A DNA stretch of 64,000 nucleotides from UBA1563 sp041671545 (GTDB lineage Bacteria > Bacteroidota > Ignavibacteria > Ignavibacteriales > Ignavibacteriaceae), in contig JBAZBI010000006.1 of NCBI GenBank assembly GCA_041671545.1, forward strand, positions 136,931 to 200,930, read 5' to 3'. Below the pieces are notes generated by a model. The model was not told the origin of the DNA. It did no database searches and saw only the letters and a program-made list of their open reading frames with translations. Position 1 is the first letter of the stretch; each line of letters starts with the position of its first letter. This document shows, piece after piece, positions 18,206-28,300 of this stretch. The position numbers were made by a program, and so were the translations under genes.

Positions 18206-19117
18206 ATGAAGAAAAAACTTCCTATAATCATCGCTTCATTTTTGTTTGCGGTTATCATTTGGATTTCGGTTCTCCTTGGAAATTCTTTTATCTATAGAAT
18301 TGAGGTTCCATTAAGAATATCTTTAAATGATAACGATGTTGCTGTTAAGAGCAGTTTGCCTTCAACAATTGTTCTAAATCTTAATGCGCAAGGTTGGAAA
18401 CTTTTATCCATTTTATTTACCAAGGATATTTCATATCGCTGCATGATGTTAACCAAGGAGAATGTTTTTAGATATCAACTTGCAAACAGCGCATCGGAAA
18501 ATCAGTGGCTAAATTCAGAAGTGAAAGTTGTTGATGTATCTCCGGCTTTTGTTCAGATTGAATTGGACAAAAAAATAAGTAAAGTAGTAAAAGTAATTCC
18601 AGTTGCTCACTTGGATTATAAAAAGGGATTTGGACTGGCAAGGCAATTAAATGTTTTTCCGGATTCGGTAACTATTATAGGTGCCCGTTCTTTGTTAAAC
18701 CATATTAATGAGATAAGTACGAATGATCTTTCGCTAAAAAAAATATCAAACCAGTTTATTGAACTAGTAGGAATTAATGTCACTCCGGGGATCGAATCTT
18801 CTCCTTCATTTGTTAAAGTATATGGAGATGTACAAAAAATTGTTGATAGGGAAATGGATAATATCCCTATCGAAATTAAGAACATTCCGAGTGACAAAAC
18901 TATTTTACTTTTACCGGATAAAATATCTTTATCTGTGAGGGGCGGAATTAATTTTTTAGGAAGAATCACAAAAAACGATTTTAAAGTATATATTGATTAT
19001 CATGATATCATTTCGGATACTTTGGGGAGTGTCTCTCCAACGGTTATTCCTCCGAAATATGTAAGACTCATTTATCTCGATCCGGAACGGATCAAATATA
19101 TTATAAAGAAACACTGA
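18206..19117 (+). CDS. YbbR-like domain membrane-anchored protein
   Basis: 303 residues with one N-terminal membrane anchor (KKKLPIIIASFLFAVIIWISVLLG) and an extracytoplasmic part. The segment VFPDSVTIIGARSLLNHINEISTNDLSL fits the YbbR repeat consensus (P-x-x-V-x-I-x-G). In Firmicutes the YbbR protein CdaR regulates the diadenylate cyclase CdaA, but no cyclase gene is adjacent here, so that role is not implied. It ends one base before tmk, in the same operon. Confidence 0.72.
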   Translation: MKKKLPIIIASFLFAVIIWISVLLGNSFIYRIEVPLRISLNDNDVAVKSSLPSTIVLNLNAQGWKLLSILFTKDISYRCMMLTKENVFRYQLANSASENQWLNSEVKVVDVSPAFVQIELDKKISKVVKVIPVAHLDYKKGFGLARQLNVFPDSVTIIGARSLLNHINEISTNDLSLKKISNQFIELVGINVTPGIESSPSFVKVYGDVQKIVDREMDNIPIEIKNIPSDKTILLLPDKISLSVRGGINFLGRITKNDFKVYIDYHDIISDTLGSVSPTVIPPKYVRLIYLDPERIKYIIKKH

Positions 19118-19118
19118 A

Positions 19119-19736
19119 ATGTTTATAACTTTTGAAGGAATAGATTTCTGCGGTAAGTCAACTCAAGTAAAACTTTTAAAAGAATATTTGGAGAAAAAGG
19201 GGGAGACTGTAAAAATCATTAGAGAACCTGGTGGAACGGAAATATCAGAAAAGATTAGAGAAATTCTTCTTGATAAGAAAAATTATAAACTAACAACAGA
19301 GACTGAAATATTTCTTTTTTCCGCTTCGAGAGCGCAGCTTGTTCGTGAGGTAATTCAACCATATTTGGAACAAAATTATTATGTTTTGTCAGATAGATTT
19401 CATGATTCTACAACTGCATACCAGGGTTTTGGAAGAGAGATCCCGCTTACCATTGTTGAACAAATTAACAATTTGGTAATTGGAAAGACGATCCCGGATC
19501 TGACATTTTTTATCGATATTCCAACTGAGGAAGCAGAAAAAAGAAAAAAGTTAATCTCTTCAGTTGAACTTGATAGAATTGAAATATCTAAAAATGATTT
19601 TTACGAACGCGTGAGAAAAGGTTATTTTTACTTAGCTGAAAAGGAATCAAGATTTAAAGTGCTAAACGGTTTACAAGATATAAATACTATTCATACTGAA
19701 ATTATTACTGAGGTTGAGAAATTTGAAAAGAATTAG
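19119..19736 (+). CDS. tmk: Thymidylate kinase
   Basis: 205 residues, standard length. It phosphorylates dTMP to dTDP. The P-loop is GIDFCGKSTQ, where a Cys replaces the more common Gly (GxDGxGKST), followed by the DR(F/Y)xDST-type motif SDRFHDSTTAYQG and a lid region. It sits directly after the YbbR-like gene, and its end overlaps the protease gene. Confidence 0.94.
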   Translation: MFITFEGIDFCGKSTQVKLLKEYLEKKGETVKIIREPGGTEISEKIREILLDKKNYKLTTETEIFLFSASRAQLVREVIQPYLEQNYYVLSDRFHDSTTAYQGFGREIPLTIVEQINNLVIGKTIPDLTFFIDIPTEEAEKRKKLISSVELDRIEISKNDFYERVRKGYFYLAEKESRFKVLNGLQDINTIHTEIITEVEKFEKN

Positions 19737-21396
19737 AAATAAAATATTTAATAAAAAATTGATGTTTGGACTATCCGCGATACTATTATTTAGTTTTTTC
19801 GGGTTTGTTTATGCTTCCAAAGATTTATACTTCGAGATATCAAAGAACATCGACATTTTTACTCGCGTTTATAAAGAAATATCTTTCAACTATGTTGATG
19901 AAATAAATCCCGAAAAATTCCTTCGTGCTGGAATCAAAGGTATGCTCTCAACCCTTGATCCATACACAAATTTTATTGATGAAAAAAAGCAAGACGATCT
20001 TGAGATTCTTACAAATGGAAAGTATGGCGGGATCGGTGTATCGATCGGTGTTAAAGATAATCAAATTACAATATTTGAATTGATGGAAGGTTATGCAGCG
20101 CAGCGACAAGGTTTACGCATCGGCGATATCATTTTAGAAGTCAACGGGAAGAAAGTTCTTCCGGAAAAGTTTGATGAGATTTCTTCACTCGTTAAAGGAG
20201 AACCGGGAACATTTCTTGAACTAAAAGTTCTCCGTGAAACTGAAAAAGATACATTAAATTTTAATTTAGTTCGCGAACAAATCATTGTGAAGAATTTAAT
20301 CTATTATGGATTCTACCCCGAAGATAGTAATAATGCATACTTCAAGTTAAATAGTTTTGGGCGCTCTTCCGGTGAAGAATTGAAAAAAGCAATTTTGGAA
20401 TTATCAAAACAGAAGGAAATAAAATCGGCTGTTTTGGATTTACGCGGTAACCCCGGAGGTTTATTGGATGTTGCCGTTGATGTTACAAATAAATTTTTGC
20501 CTAAGGGTGATTTAGTTGTTACAACAAAAGGGAGAGATACTTCTTCATTAAGAAGTTATTATTCTCAACAAGAACCGCTTCTTCCGAATGCTGATCTGCT
20601 TCTATTAATAAATGATGGAAGCGCTTCAGCGTCAGAAATCGTTGCCGGTGCAATTCAAGATCACGATAGAGGAATTCTTGTAGGTGAAAAATCATTTGGA
20701 AAAGGGTTGGTGCAGACAATAACTCCTTTATCTTATAATACATCGCTGAAAATAACTTCCGCAAAATACTTTACTCCAAGCGGTCGGTGTATTCAGAAAA
20801 TAGATTATGGGAAAAAGAATGAAGTTATTGCCGAGTATGATACATTAATTGAAACTAGTTTTACAACTGACCATAAAAGAAGAGTTATGAGTTCGGGTGG
20901 AATTACACCGGATAGTTTAGTTATTGACGAAAAGTTAAATAGTTTTGTTCAAGACCTGTTAGCAAAGGGGATCATCTTTAAATTTGCCAATATTTTTTAT
21001 GATACGAATAAGAAAGAGGCTTTTGACAAGTTAAAAGATGAACAAATTCTATCTGAATTCAGATCATTCTTGGGAAAAGAAAATTACATTTTTAAGTCGG
21101 AGATCGAAAAGAGAGTTGAAGAGTTAGTCGCACTTTCGGAAACAGACAAAACATACGTTGGATTGAAAAGCAAAATGATCGAAATTCAGAAATCTTTAAA
21201 AGATAATATGAATCAACTATTAGATAATAATAAAAAAGATATTGTTGACTTTTTGAAAGAAGAATTATCATCCCGATATATGGGGATAAATGGAAGAATA
21301 AAAGCAAGTTTAGCAATTGATAAACAATTTCAGATTGGCTATAAATTGCTGCAAGATAAAAAATATTATAATAAAGTTTTGCATAAAGGAAATTGA
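19723..21396 (+). CDS. S41-family C-terminal processing peptidase (CtpA-like)
   Basis: About 557 residues. Start TTG 19723 is chosen because TGAGG at 19709-19713 lies nine bases before it; TTG 19714 and ATG 19762 are alternatives. A basic segment and signal anchor (KLMFGLSAILLFSFFGFVYA) are followed by a PDZ domain (GGIGVSIGVKDNQI...GLRIGDIILEVNGKKV) and the tail-specific protease domain. The catalytic Ser is in NDGSASASEIVAGA and the Lys in GEKSFGKGLVQ, giving the Ser-Lys dyad. It should cleave protein C-termini in the periplasm. The gene overlaps tmk. Confidence 0.92.
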   Translation: MKRIRNKIFNKKLMFGLSAILLFSFFGFVYASKDLYFEISKNIDIFTRVYKEISFNYVDEINPEKFLRAGIKGMLSTLDPYTNFIDEKKQDDLEILTNGKYGGIGVSIGVKDNQITIFELMEGYAAQRQGLRIGDIILEVNGKKVLPEKFDEISSLVKGEPGTFLELKVLRETEKDTLNFNLVREQIIVKNLIYYGFYPEDSNNAYFKLNSFGRSSGEELKKAILELSKQKEIKSAVLDLRGNPGGLLDVAVDVTNKFLPKGDLVVTTKGRDTSSLRSYYSQQEPLLPNADLLLLINDGSASASEIVAGAIQDHDRGILVGEKSFGKGLVQTITPLSYNTSLKITSAKYFTPSGRCIQKIDYGKKNEVIAEYDTLIETSFTTDHKRRVMSSGGITPDSLVIDEKLNSFVQDLLAKGIIFKFANIFYDTNKKEAFDKLKDEQILSEFRSFLGKENYIFKSEIEKRVEELVALSETDKTYVGLKSKMIEIQKSLKDNMNQLLDNNKKDIVDFLKEELSSRYMGINGRIKASLAIDKQFQIGYKLLQDKKYYNKVLHKGN

Positions 21397-21399
21397 GAC

Positions 21400-21684
21400 A
21401 TGAGGCAAGTTCTATTTTTACGAGATCCAGGTTATGCAAAGTGTCCGAGTTGTAATAGTGTAAACTCGCTCCATCGTTCGAGAAATAGGAATTTAAAAGA
21501 AAAGTTAATTCTAGCCACAAAGCTGTACAAAATGTATCGTTGTAAAAGTTGCGGCTGGCGTGGGGCGCTTGCTACCATAATAATTACGAAAAAGACTATA
21601 AAAATGTTATTAATGTACACTGGAATTGCTTTACTCTCAGGATTCATTATTCGAGAAATTCTTAAACGTTTCTTAACTACTTAA
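21400..21684 (+). CDS. Small zinc-ribbon membrane protein, unknown function
   Basis: 94 residues. Two CxxC pairs (CPSC near residue 15 and CKSC near residue 48) separated by a basic stretch form a likely zinc ribbon. A single membrane helix follows (MLLMYTGIALLSGFIIREIL). It is three bases after the protease gene and six before glcD, so it is embedded in the operon. I do not recognise a named family. Confidence 0.75.
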   Translation: MRQVLFLRDPGYAKCPSCNSVNSLHRSRNRNLKEKLILATKLYKMYRCKSCGWRGALATIIITKKTIKMLLMYTGIALLSGFIIREILKRFLTT

Positions 21685-21690
21685 TAAACC

Positions 21691-23136
21691 ATGCAGAAAG
21701 TTGTATTAGAAAAAATACAAAAAATTGTAGGGAAAGATCATTATTATGATTCTCCCGAAGATAGAATAAGTTACTCTTACGATGGAACTCCAATGCTTCA
21801 GCAATTGCCTGAAGCAGTTGTATTTCCCCAGAACAGCGAACAAATTTCCGAACTTCTTTTCCTTGCGAATAAAGAAAAGTTTGCAATAATTCCGCGTGGT
21901 GCCGGAACGGGTTTAAGCGGCGGATCTATTCCTGTTGAAAATTCTATTGTTGTTGTTATGACAAAATGGAATGAAATTTTAGAAATTGATGAAGCAAATC
22001 TAACGGCTTTAGTTGAGCCGGGAATTGTAACCGGTTTTCTTCAAAAGGAAGTTGAGAAACGAGGACTTTTTTATCCGCCCGATCCGGGAAGCATGAATGT
22101 TTGTACAATAGGCGGAAATGTTGCGGAAAATGCGGGTGGTCTGCGCGGTCTAAAATACGGTGTAACAAAAAATTATGTTCTCGGAATGGAAATGATTCTT
22201 CCTACCGGTGAATTTTTAAAAATTGGCGGGAAAAATGTTAAAGATGTTGCCGGTTATAATTTAAAAGATATAATGGTCGGAAGCGAAGGCACACTCGGCA
22301 TCTTTACAAAAATTCTTCTTAAACTTATTCCATTGCCACCTCTCTCCAAAACCATAAGTGTAAATTTTAAGAAAATAATCGATAGTGGTAATTCAGTTGC
22401 AGATATCATTTCTTCGCGGATAACTCCAAGCATGATAGAATTTTTAGACAACACCACAATGAATTGCGTTGAAGATTATACGAAGATCGGTTTAGACAGA
22501 AATGCCGAAGCAATGCTTCTTATAGAGGTTGACGGTAGAGGAAGCAGTGTTGATGAAGATGCAGAAACAATCATTTCGATTTTAAGGAAAAATAATGCCG
22601 AACAAATAAAAATTTCTGAAACTGCATCAGAAGCATTAATCCTAAAGACTGCCCGCCGATCAGCTTTTAGTGCGCTTGCCAGAAGAAAGCCAACGACAAT
22701 TTTAGAAGATGCAACCGTACCGAGAAGTGAACTTCCGGTAATGATAGAAAAAGTTAGAACCGCTGCTTCAAATTTTAATGTTGCAATTGGAAACTTCGGA
22801 CATGCCGGTGATGGTAATTTGCACCCGACATGTTTAACCGATGAAAGAGATTCAGCAGAAATTGCACGTGCACATAAGGCGTTCGATTTTATTTTTAATG
22901 AGGCTATTAAATTAGGCGGTACGATAACAGGAGAACATGGAACCGGTCTGGCGAAAAAAGGTTTTCTCGAAAATGCAGTTGGTAAAGAGGGAATCGAATT
23001 CATGAAAAAAATTAAAACGGTTGTTGATCCTAACAATGTTTTGAACCCAGGCAAAATTCTAACTATATCACCGAGATGTGAAGGTGCGCTTCCCTCAACA
23101 AGAGAACAAATTCCAGAATTCCTCACTCATCATTAA
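21691..23136 (+). CDS. glcD: FAD-linked (S)-2-hydroxy-acid dehydrogenase, GlcD-like
   Basis: 481 residues of the VAO/GlcD family. The FAD-binding PCMH domain shows IIPRGAGTGLSGGSIP and GGNVAENAGGLRGLKYG; the C-terminal cap carries NFGHAGDGNLHPT and ends with the family motif DPNNVLNPGKI. It oxidises glycolate, D-lactate or a similar 2-hydroxy acid. The next gene encodes the iron-sulfur partner, so the pair forms a membrane-linked dehydrogenase passing electrons to quinone. The substrate (glycolate or lactate) cannot be decided from sequence. Confidence 0.92.
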   Translation: MQKVVLEKIQKIVGKDHYYDSPEDRISYSYDGTPMLQQLPEAVVFPQNSEQISELLFLANKEKFAIIPRGAGTGLSGGSIPVENSIVVVMTKWNEILEIDEANLTALVEPGIVTGFLQKEVEKRGLFYPPDPGSMNVCTIGGNVAENAGGLRGLKYGVTKNYVLGMEMILPTGEFLKIGGKNVKDVAGYNLKDIMVGSEGTLGIFTKILLKLIPLPPLSKTISVNFKKIIDSGNSVADIISSRITPSMIEFLDNTTMNCVEDYTKIGLDRNAEAMLLIEVDGRGSSVDEDAETIISILRKNNAEQIKISETASEALILKTARRSAFSALARRKPTTILEDATVPRSELPVMIEKVRTAASNFNVAIGNFGHAGDGNLHPTCLTDERDSAEIARAHKAFDFIFNEAIKLGGTITGEHGTGLAKKGFLENAVGKEGIEFMKKIKTVVDPNNVLNPGKILTISPRCEGALPSTREQIPEFLTHH

Positions 23137-23145
23137 AATATTAAG

Positions 23146-24456
23146 ATGATTTCCTCAAAAGATAAAGCACTTCTAAAAAAATACTTACCAAATGATGATA
23201 TTCTCGTACAATGCATGCACTGCGGAATGTGCTTAGCTACATGTCCGACTTATGAATTGACAAAAATGGAACGATCCTCTCCGCGCGGAAGAATAAAATT
23301 GATTAAATCTGTAGCTGAAGGGAAACTTGAATTGTCCAATCTTTTTGCTGAAGAGATGAATTTTTGTTTGGACTGTCAGGCTTGTGAAACGGCTTGTCCT
23401 GCCGGGGTTCAATACGGAAAAATGGTGGAAAGTGCAAGAGTTGTGATTGAGCAAAGCAAAGTCGGTACATCGAAAATTAATAAGTTGATAAAAAAATTTA
23501 TGTTGAATTCGGTGGTTGCAAAACATTATAGACTAAAGTTGTTTGCTCGAATGCTTTATTTCTATCAAAACACAGCCCTTAGGAAATGGATTGTCAGCGG
23601 ATTATCGTTTTTTCCCATGACTCAAAAATATGTTGAGATCGAAAGTCTTACTCCCACCATTTCAAAACAATTTTCAAGCAAAACAATTGCTGAGAAGGAG
23701 TATCCAGAAAAAGCAGCAAAGTATAAAATAGCCTTCTCAACCGGTTGCATCATGGATGTAGCTTTCGCTGATATTAACATTGATACAATTGAGGTCCTAA
23801 AGAAAAATGAATGTGAAATTATCACTCCTAAGGATCAAGTTTGTTGCGGCTCGCTCCATGCACATAACGGACAAATTGAAAAAGCGATAAAATTGGCAAA
23901 GAAAAATTTAGATGTTTTCTCGAAGCATCAATATGATTTTCTTGTCTCCAATTCAGCCGGATGCGGAGCTTTTATGAAAGAATATGTCCATCTTTTTAAG
24001 GATGATCCTAAATACGCTGAAAAAGCCAGGTTATTTTCTTTACGTGTAAAAGATATATCCGAATTTCTTGCCAATATTGAACCGTGTGCTTCCATATCCG
24101 CGCTAAAAGAAAAAGTTACCTATCACGATGCGTGTCATTTATGCCATTCACAAAAAATAACGGAAGAGCCAAGGAAAATATTACGGCAAATACCAGGTTT
24201 AGAGCTTGCAAACCTGGAAGAATCGCAATGGTGTTGCGGTAGTGCGGGCATCTATAACGTAACGCAACATGATGATGCCGAAAAAGTTCTCGAACGCAAA
24301 ATGAAAAATCTTAAAGAAACCGGTGCGGATATTGTCGTTACCGGAAATCCTGGTTGTATCGGTCAACTTAAATACGGGGTAAAGAAATACGGTTTAAGCA
24401 TGGAAGTAATGCACACAGTTTCTCTTGTAAAAAAATCCATGAACTTCAATAAATAG
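23146..24456 (+). CDS. glcF: Iron-sulfur subunit of 2-hydroxy-acid dehydrogenase, GlcF-like
   Basis: 436 residues. Two N-terminal [4Fe-4S] ferredoxin clusters (CMHCGMCLATCPT and CLDCQACETACPAG) are followed by two CCG (DUF224/heterodisulfide reductase type) domains with DQVCCGSLHAHNG and SQWCCGSAGIYN. This is the usual electron-transfer partner of GlcD. The gene follows glcD by nine bases and closes the operon; a 171-base gap separates it from the respiratory operon. Confidence 0.92.
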   Translation: MISSKDKALLKKYLPNDDILVQCMHCGMCLATCPTYELTKMERSSPRGRIKLIKSVAEGKLELSNLFAEEMNFCLDCQACETACPAGVQYGKMVESARVVIEQSKVGTSKINKLIKKFMLNSVVAKHYRLKLFARMLYFYQNTALRKWIVSGLSFFPMTQKYVEIESLTPTISKQFSSKTIAEKEYPEKAAKYKIAFSTGCIMDVAFADINIDTIEVLKKNECEIITPKDQVCCGSLHAHNGQIEKAIKLAKKNLDVFSKHQYDFLVSNSAGCGAFMKEYVHLFKDDPKYAEKARLFSLRVKDISEFLANIEPCASISALKEKVTYHDACHLCHSQKITEEPRKILRQIPGLELANLEESQWCCGSAGIYNVTQHDDAEKVLERKMKNLKETGADIVVTGNPGCIGQLKYGVKKYGLSMEVMHTVSLVKKSMNFNK

Positions 24457-24627
24457 ACGAAAAATATTCGGTAAAATTTTTGTTTTAAGGTTTGATTTTT
24501 TAACTTTCAACCCACGATTTTAAGTTATTTTCAAGGGCATTCCCAAGCAGGGTTCATTGTGTTTCCAATTTTAACAAGATATTATTCATGATTATTAGAT
24601 TATTTTACTATTATCATAAGGAATCAG

Positions 24628-25197
24628 ATGTCTAAGCAGTTTTTAGATTATCTTTTGAGAGTCAGATTACCTTTAATTCTCTTTGTAGTGGCGGCTTCTT
24701 TTAGCATAACTTATTTCATTTCCCGTTCGGAAAGAGATGGGATTGGTTACACACCCGCTCAACCGATAAAGTTTTCTCATTTGCTTCATGCAGGAACAAT
24801 GAAAATTGATTGTCAATATTGTCATACCGGAGTTGAGAACTCACGCCACGCGGTTATCCCGGCTGCTTCAATTTGTATGAATTGTCATTCAATTGCGAGA
24901 AAAGACCGACCTGAGGTAATTAAATTGATAAAATATTTTAAAGAAGGCACTCCCATCCCCTGGAAAAGAATCCACAAAGTTCCGGATTATGCCTATTTCA
25001 ACCATAGCGTTCACGTAAATAAGGGAATACAATGCGTCTCTTGTCATGGAGATATTCCTAAAATGGATGTTGTTGGACAGATGAATTCTTTTGTAATGAA
25101 AGCATGTTTGGACTGCCACAGAAACGCTCAAGCTAAGTTACCTTATTTGAAGCAAGTGAAAAACGGTCCGGATAATTGCTGGGCTTGTCACAGATAG
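24628..25197 (+). CDS. actA: Alternative complex III subunit ActA, pentahaem cytochrome c
   Basis: 189 residues. An N-terminal signal anchor (LPLILFVVAASFSITYFI) is followed by five CxxCH haem c sites: CQYCH, CMNCH, CVSCH, CLDCH and CWACH. This fits ActA, the pentahaem subunit of alternative complex III (quinol:cytochrome c oxidoreductase without a bc1 complex). It leads the operon. ATAAGGAATCAG precedes ATG. The 170-base AT-rich region upstream should contain the operon promoter. Confidence 0.92.
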   Translation: MSKQFLDYLLRVRLPLILFVVAASFSITYFISRSERDGIGYTPAQPIKFSHLLHAGTMKIDCQYCHTGVENSRHAVIPAASICMNCHSIARKDRPEVIKLIKYFKEGTPIPWKRIHKVPDYAYFNHSVHVNKGIQCVSCHGDIPKMDVVGQMNSFVMKACLDCHRNAQAKLPYLKQVKNGPDNCWACHR

Positions 25198-25216
25198 TTT
25201 ATAAACGGAAGAAAAA

Positions 25217-25396
25217 ATGAAACTTTCAAGAAAAAATTTTTTTGTATCGTTTGGTGCGGCTGTAATTGCCGGAACTGCGGTACTATCAAACCCGGTAAAG
25301 CTTTTTTTCAACAAAAAAAATAAGCCAGTAAGAATTACAATAAAAGAAAATCCAGATGCAGTTAAGAGAAATTCAACAGGTGCGGTAAATGGCTGA
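25217..25396 (+). CDS. 59-residue membrane/Tat-signal-like protein in the complex III operon
   Basis: ATG 25217 to TGA 25394-25396. Its last codons overlap the actB start (ATGGCTGA), implying translational coupling. The product begins MKLSRKNFFVSFGAAVIAG, resembling a Tat signal (SRKxFF with Arg-Lys in place of Arg-Arg) followed by a short hydrophobic stretch, then a basic 30-residue tail (FFNKKNKPVRITI). It could be a small accessory subunit or assembly factor for complex III. I do not know a named family; GAAGAAAAA upstream is a weak ribosome site. Confidence 0.7.
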   Translation: MKLSRKNFFVSFGAAVIAGTAVLSNPVKLFFNKKNKPVRITIKENPDAVKRNSTGAVNG

Positions 25397-28300
25397 TCAA
25401 AATTTTTCACAGAATAATAATCCTGATCCAAATTATTGGCGCAGTTTTGAAGAACTGTATTCGGATAAAAAAACGATTGAAGCCAAAAAACATGAATTTT
25501 CTGATGAAGTCACCGACGATTTTAGTATTGATAAAAATCTTTCCGGACTTTCACGAAGAAAATTCATTGCATTGTTAAGCGCCTCCGCAGCTTTAGCAGG
25601 CGCCGGTTGCTCAGATTACCGTGACAAAGGAGAAATAATTCCTTACAATGTTAAACCCGAAGAAGTGAATCCCGGAAGACCCGATTATTATGCTTCTACT
25701 TGTAACGGTTGCGTACAAAATTGCGGCATTCTTGTAAAAACAAGAGAAGGACGACCGATAAAAATTGACGGAAATCCTGATCATCCGGTAAATAAAGGGA
25801 AAGTGTGCGCTAAAGGTGAAGCCTCGATTCTCAATTTATATGATCCTTCTCGATTACAATTTCCGCTTGTAAAAAGTGGCGGCATATTTGAAAAAACAAG
25901 TTGGGGAAATGTTGATTCACAAATTAAAAACAGCTTGGATTCAGCCGCCGGTTCGGAAATTGCTGTTATCACTCATAGAGTTAACTCACCAACGATTAAA
26001 AAATTGTTAGAAGAATTTCAGATAAAATATCCTTCTGCCAAAATTTATTCGTACGATGTTTTTCATAACGAAATAAAAAACTCAGCATGGAAGAAATGTT
26101 ACGGTGGAGTAGTTTTCCCGCTTATTAAATGGGACGAAGCAAATATCATTCTTTCACTCGAAGGTGATTTTTTAGGTGTTGAAGGAAATGTTGTTGAACA
26201 AATGAGATTATTCGCAAACCGAAAAGATGTGAATAATGTTAAGTCATTTAACCGTTTGTATGCTGCAGAAGGAAATATGTCCTTGACGGGAATGAACGCC
26301 GATTACAGATTCAGAATACGCCCCGATAACCAATTAGTCTTTGTACTTTCTTTATTAAATGAAGTGGTAACGAAGAATAACATTTCTTCACCGGTGATTG
26401 ATGCTAACGCAAAGAACCAAATTGCAAATTATTCTTTAAAAGATTTTGCTTCCAAATATGGAGTTGATTATAAAAAACTTTCACTTCTTGTAAACGATCT
26501 TGCCGCTAACCGCGGATCAGCTATCGTTTATGGCGGACGTGCGCTTGATGAGCAAACTCAAATTGCGGTACATTTATTGAATGAAGTTTTAGGAAACACA
26601 AAATTATATAATGCCGGTCAGACTGATGTTGCTCATTCAGTTTATAATTCGATAGAAGAGTTTAAAACTTTGGTCACATCAATGAATGCCGGAAAAGTGA
26701 AAGCAGTTATTCACTTTGATGCAAATCCGGTTTATCATTTGCCGAAAGATTTACAGTATGATAAAGCGTTAAATAAAGTTTCAACCGTTGTAACGCTTTC
26801 TGAATTTGAAAATGAAACTGCGTTTAACAGCACGTATGTTTTGCCGATCAATCACGCATTAGAATCTTGGGGAGATTACAATGTTCGTACCGGAGTTTAC
26901 AGTTTACAACAGCCGGTTATTTCTCCGATTTACAAGACAAGACAAAAAGAAGCGGTTCTACTTAACTGGATTTCTGCTAATCCGAAAAATTATTCTGACA
27001 AACTCTATCTTGATTATTTAAAAAATAACTGGCAGCAAAATATTTTCCCCAAAGTTTCATCACCATTTACCTTTGAGAAATTCTGGGTTGGGGCATTACA
27101 CGATGGAGTAATCACTACAAAAGAAAAAGCTGTTATAAATCTATCTTTTTCATCAACTTCTTTGGCTGGAGTTAAACCGTCTAAGGATTCATCTCACTTT
27201 ACCGTTTTAATTGCAGAAAGTTATCGTTTAGGTGATGGACGCTTCTCGAATAATGGATGGCTCCAGGAACTCCCGCATCCGGTCTCAAAAGTTACCTGGG
27301 ATAATTACGCTGCGATTTCTGAAAAATCAGCTAAATCTCTCGGTGTAAAAAATAATGATCTGGTTGAAATTAAATTTGAAAATAAGAAAATCACCATTCC
27401 GGCAATTCTGCAACCGGGTGTTGCTGATAATTTTATCGCGATTGAAACAGGCTTCGGAAGAAAATATTCCGGAATTATTGCGGAAGAAGCTGGTGTAAAT
27501 GTTCAACCATTTTTCGCTGCTTCTGGAATTTCAAATTCACCCTGGATTTTGACAAATGTTTCTGTCGCTAAAGTTAGCGGTTCGCATAAAGTTGTTTCAA
27601 CACAAGATCACCAAAATTTTGATGACACCCTTACAAAAGATGCGCATCTCAAACGTGATATTATTCAAGAAGGAACAGTACTTCGATTCATTAAAAATCC
27701 CGATTTTCTACAAGAAGGAAAAGAACATCACGCTCCAAACATGTATGATGATTTTGCATACAACGATGTTAAATGGGGAATGTCGATCGATCTGAATCGA
27801 TGTATTGGATGCGGAAATTGCGTAGCTGCTTGTAATGTTGAAAATAATATTCCTGTGGTCGGCAAGGAGCAAGTTGAAAAGGGGAGGGAAATGATGTGGT
27901 TGAGGATCGACCGCTATTATTCCGGAACTCCCGAAGAACCAAAAGTTGCAGTACAGCCGATGCTTTGTCAACATTGCGATCAAGCGCCCTGCGAAAATGT
28001 TTGCCCGGTCGCAGCAACTCAACATAGTCCTGATGGTTTGAACCAAATGGTTTATAACCGTTGCGTTGGAACAAGATATTGTTCAAACAACTGTCCTTAT
28101 AAAGTTAGAAGATTTAACTTTCTCAATTTCAGAGATTACGTTGCCAATGGGCATTATTTAGAGGATTCTGTTTCACTTATGCATAATCCCGAAGTAACAG
28201 TCCGTTCGCGCGGTGTTATGGAAAAATGTTCTTTCTGTATCCAACGAATTATGGAAGCGCGCTCGGAAGCCATCAGCAAAAATCAACCGCTTAAAGGAAG

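Noticed and set aside
24457..24627. Specific promoter boxes for the complex III operon
   Set aside because: Several weak AT-rich matches exist, none clearly better than the rest.
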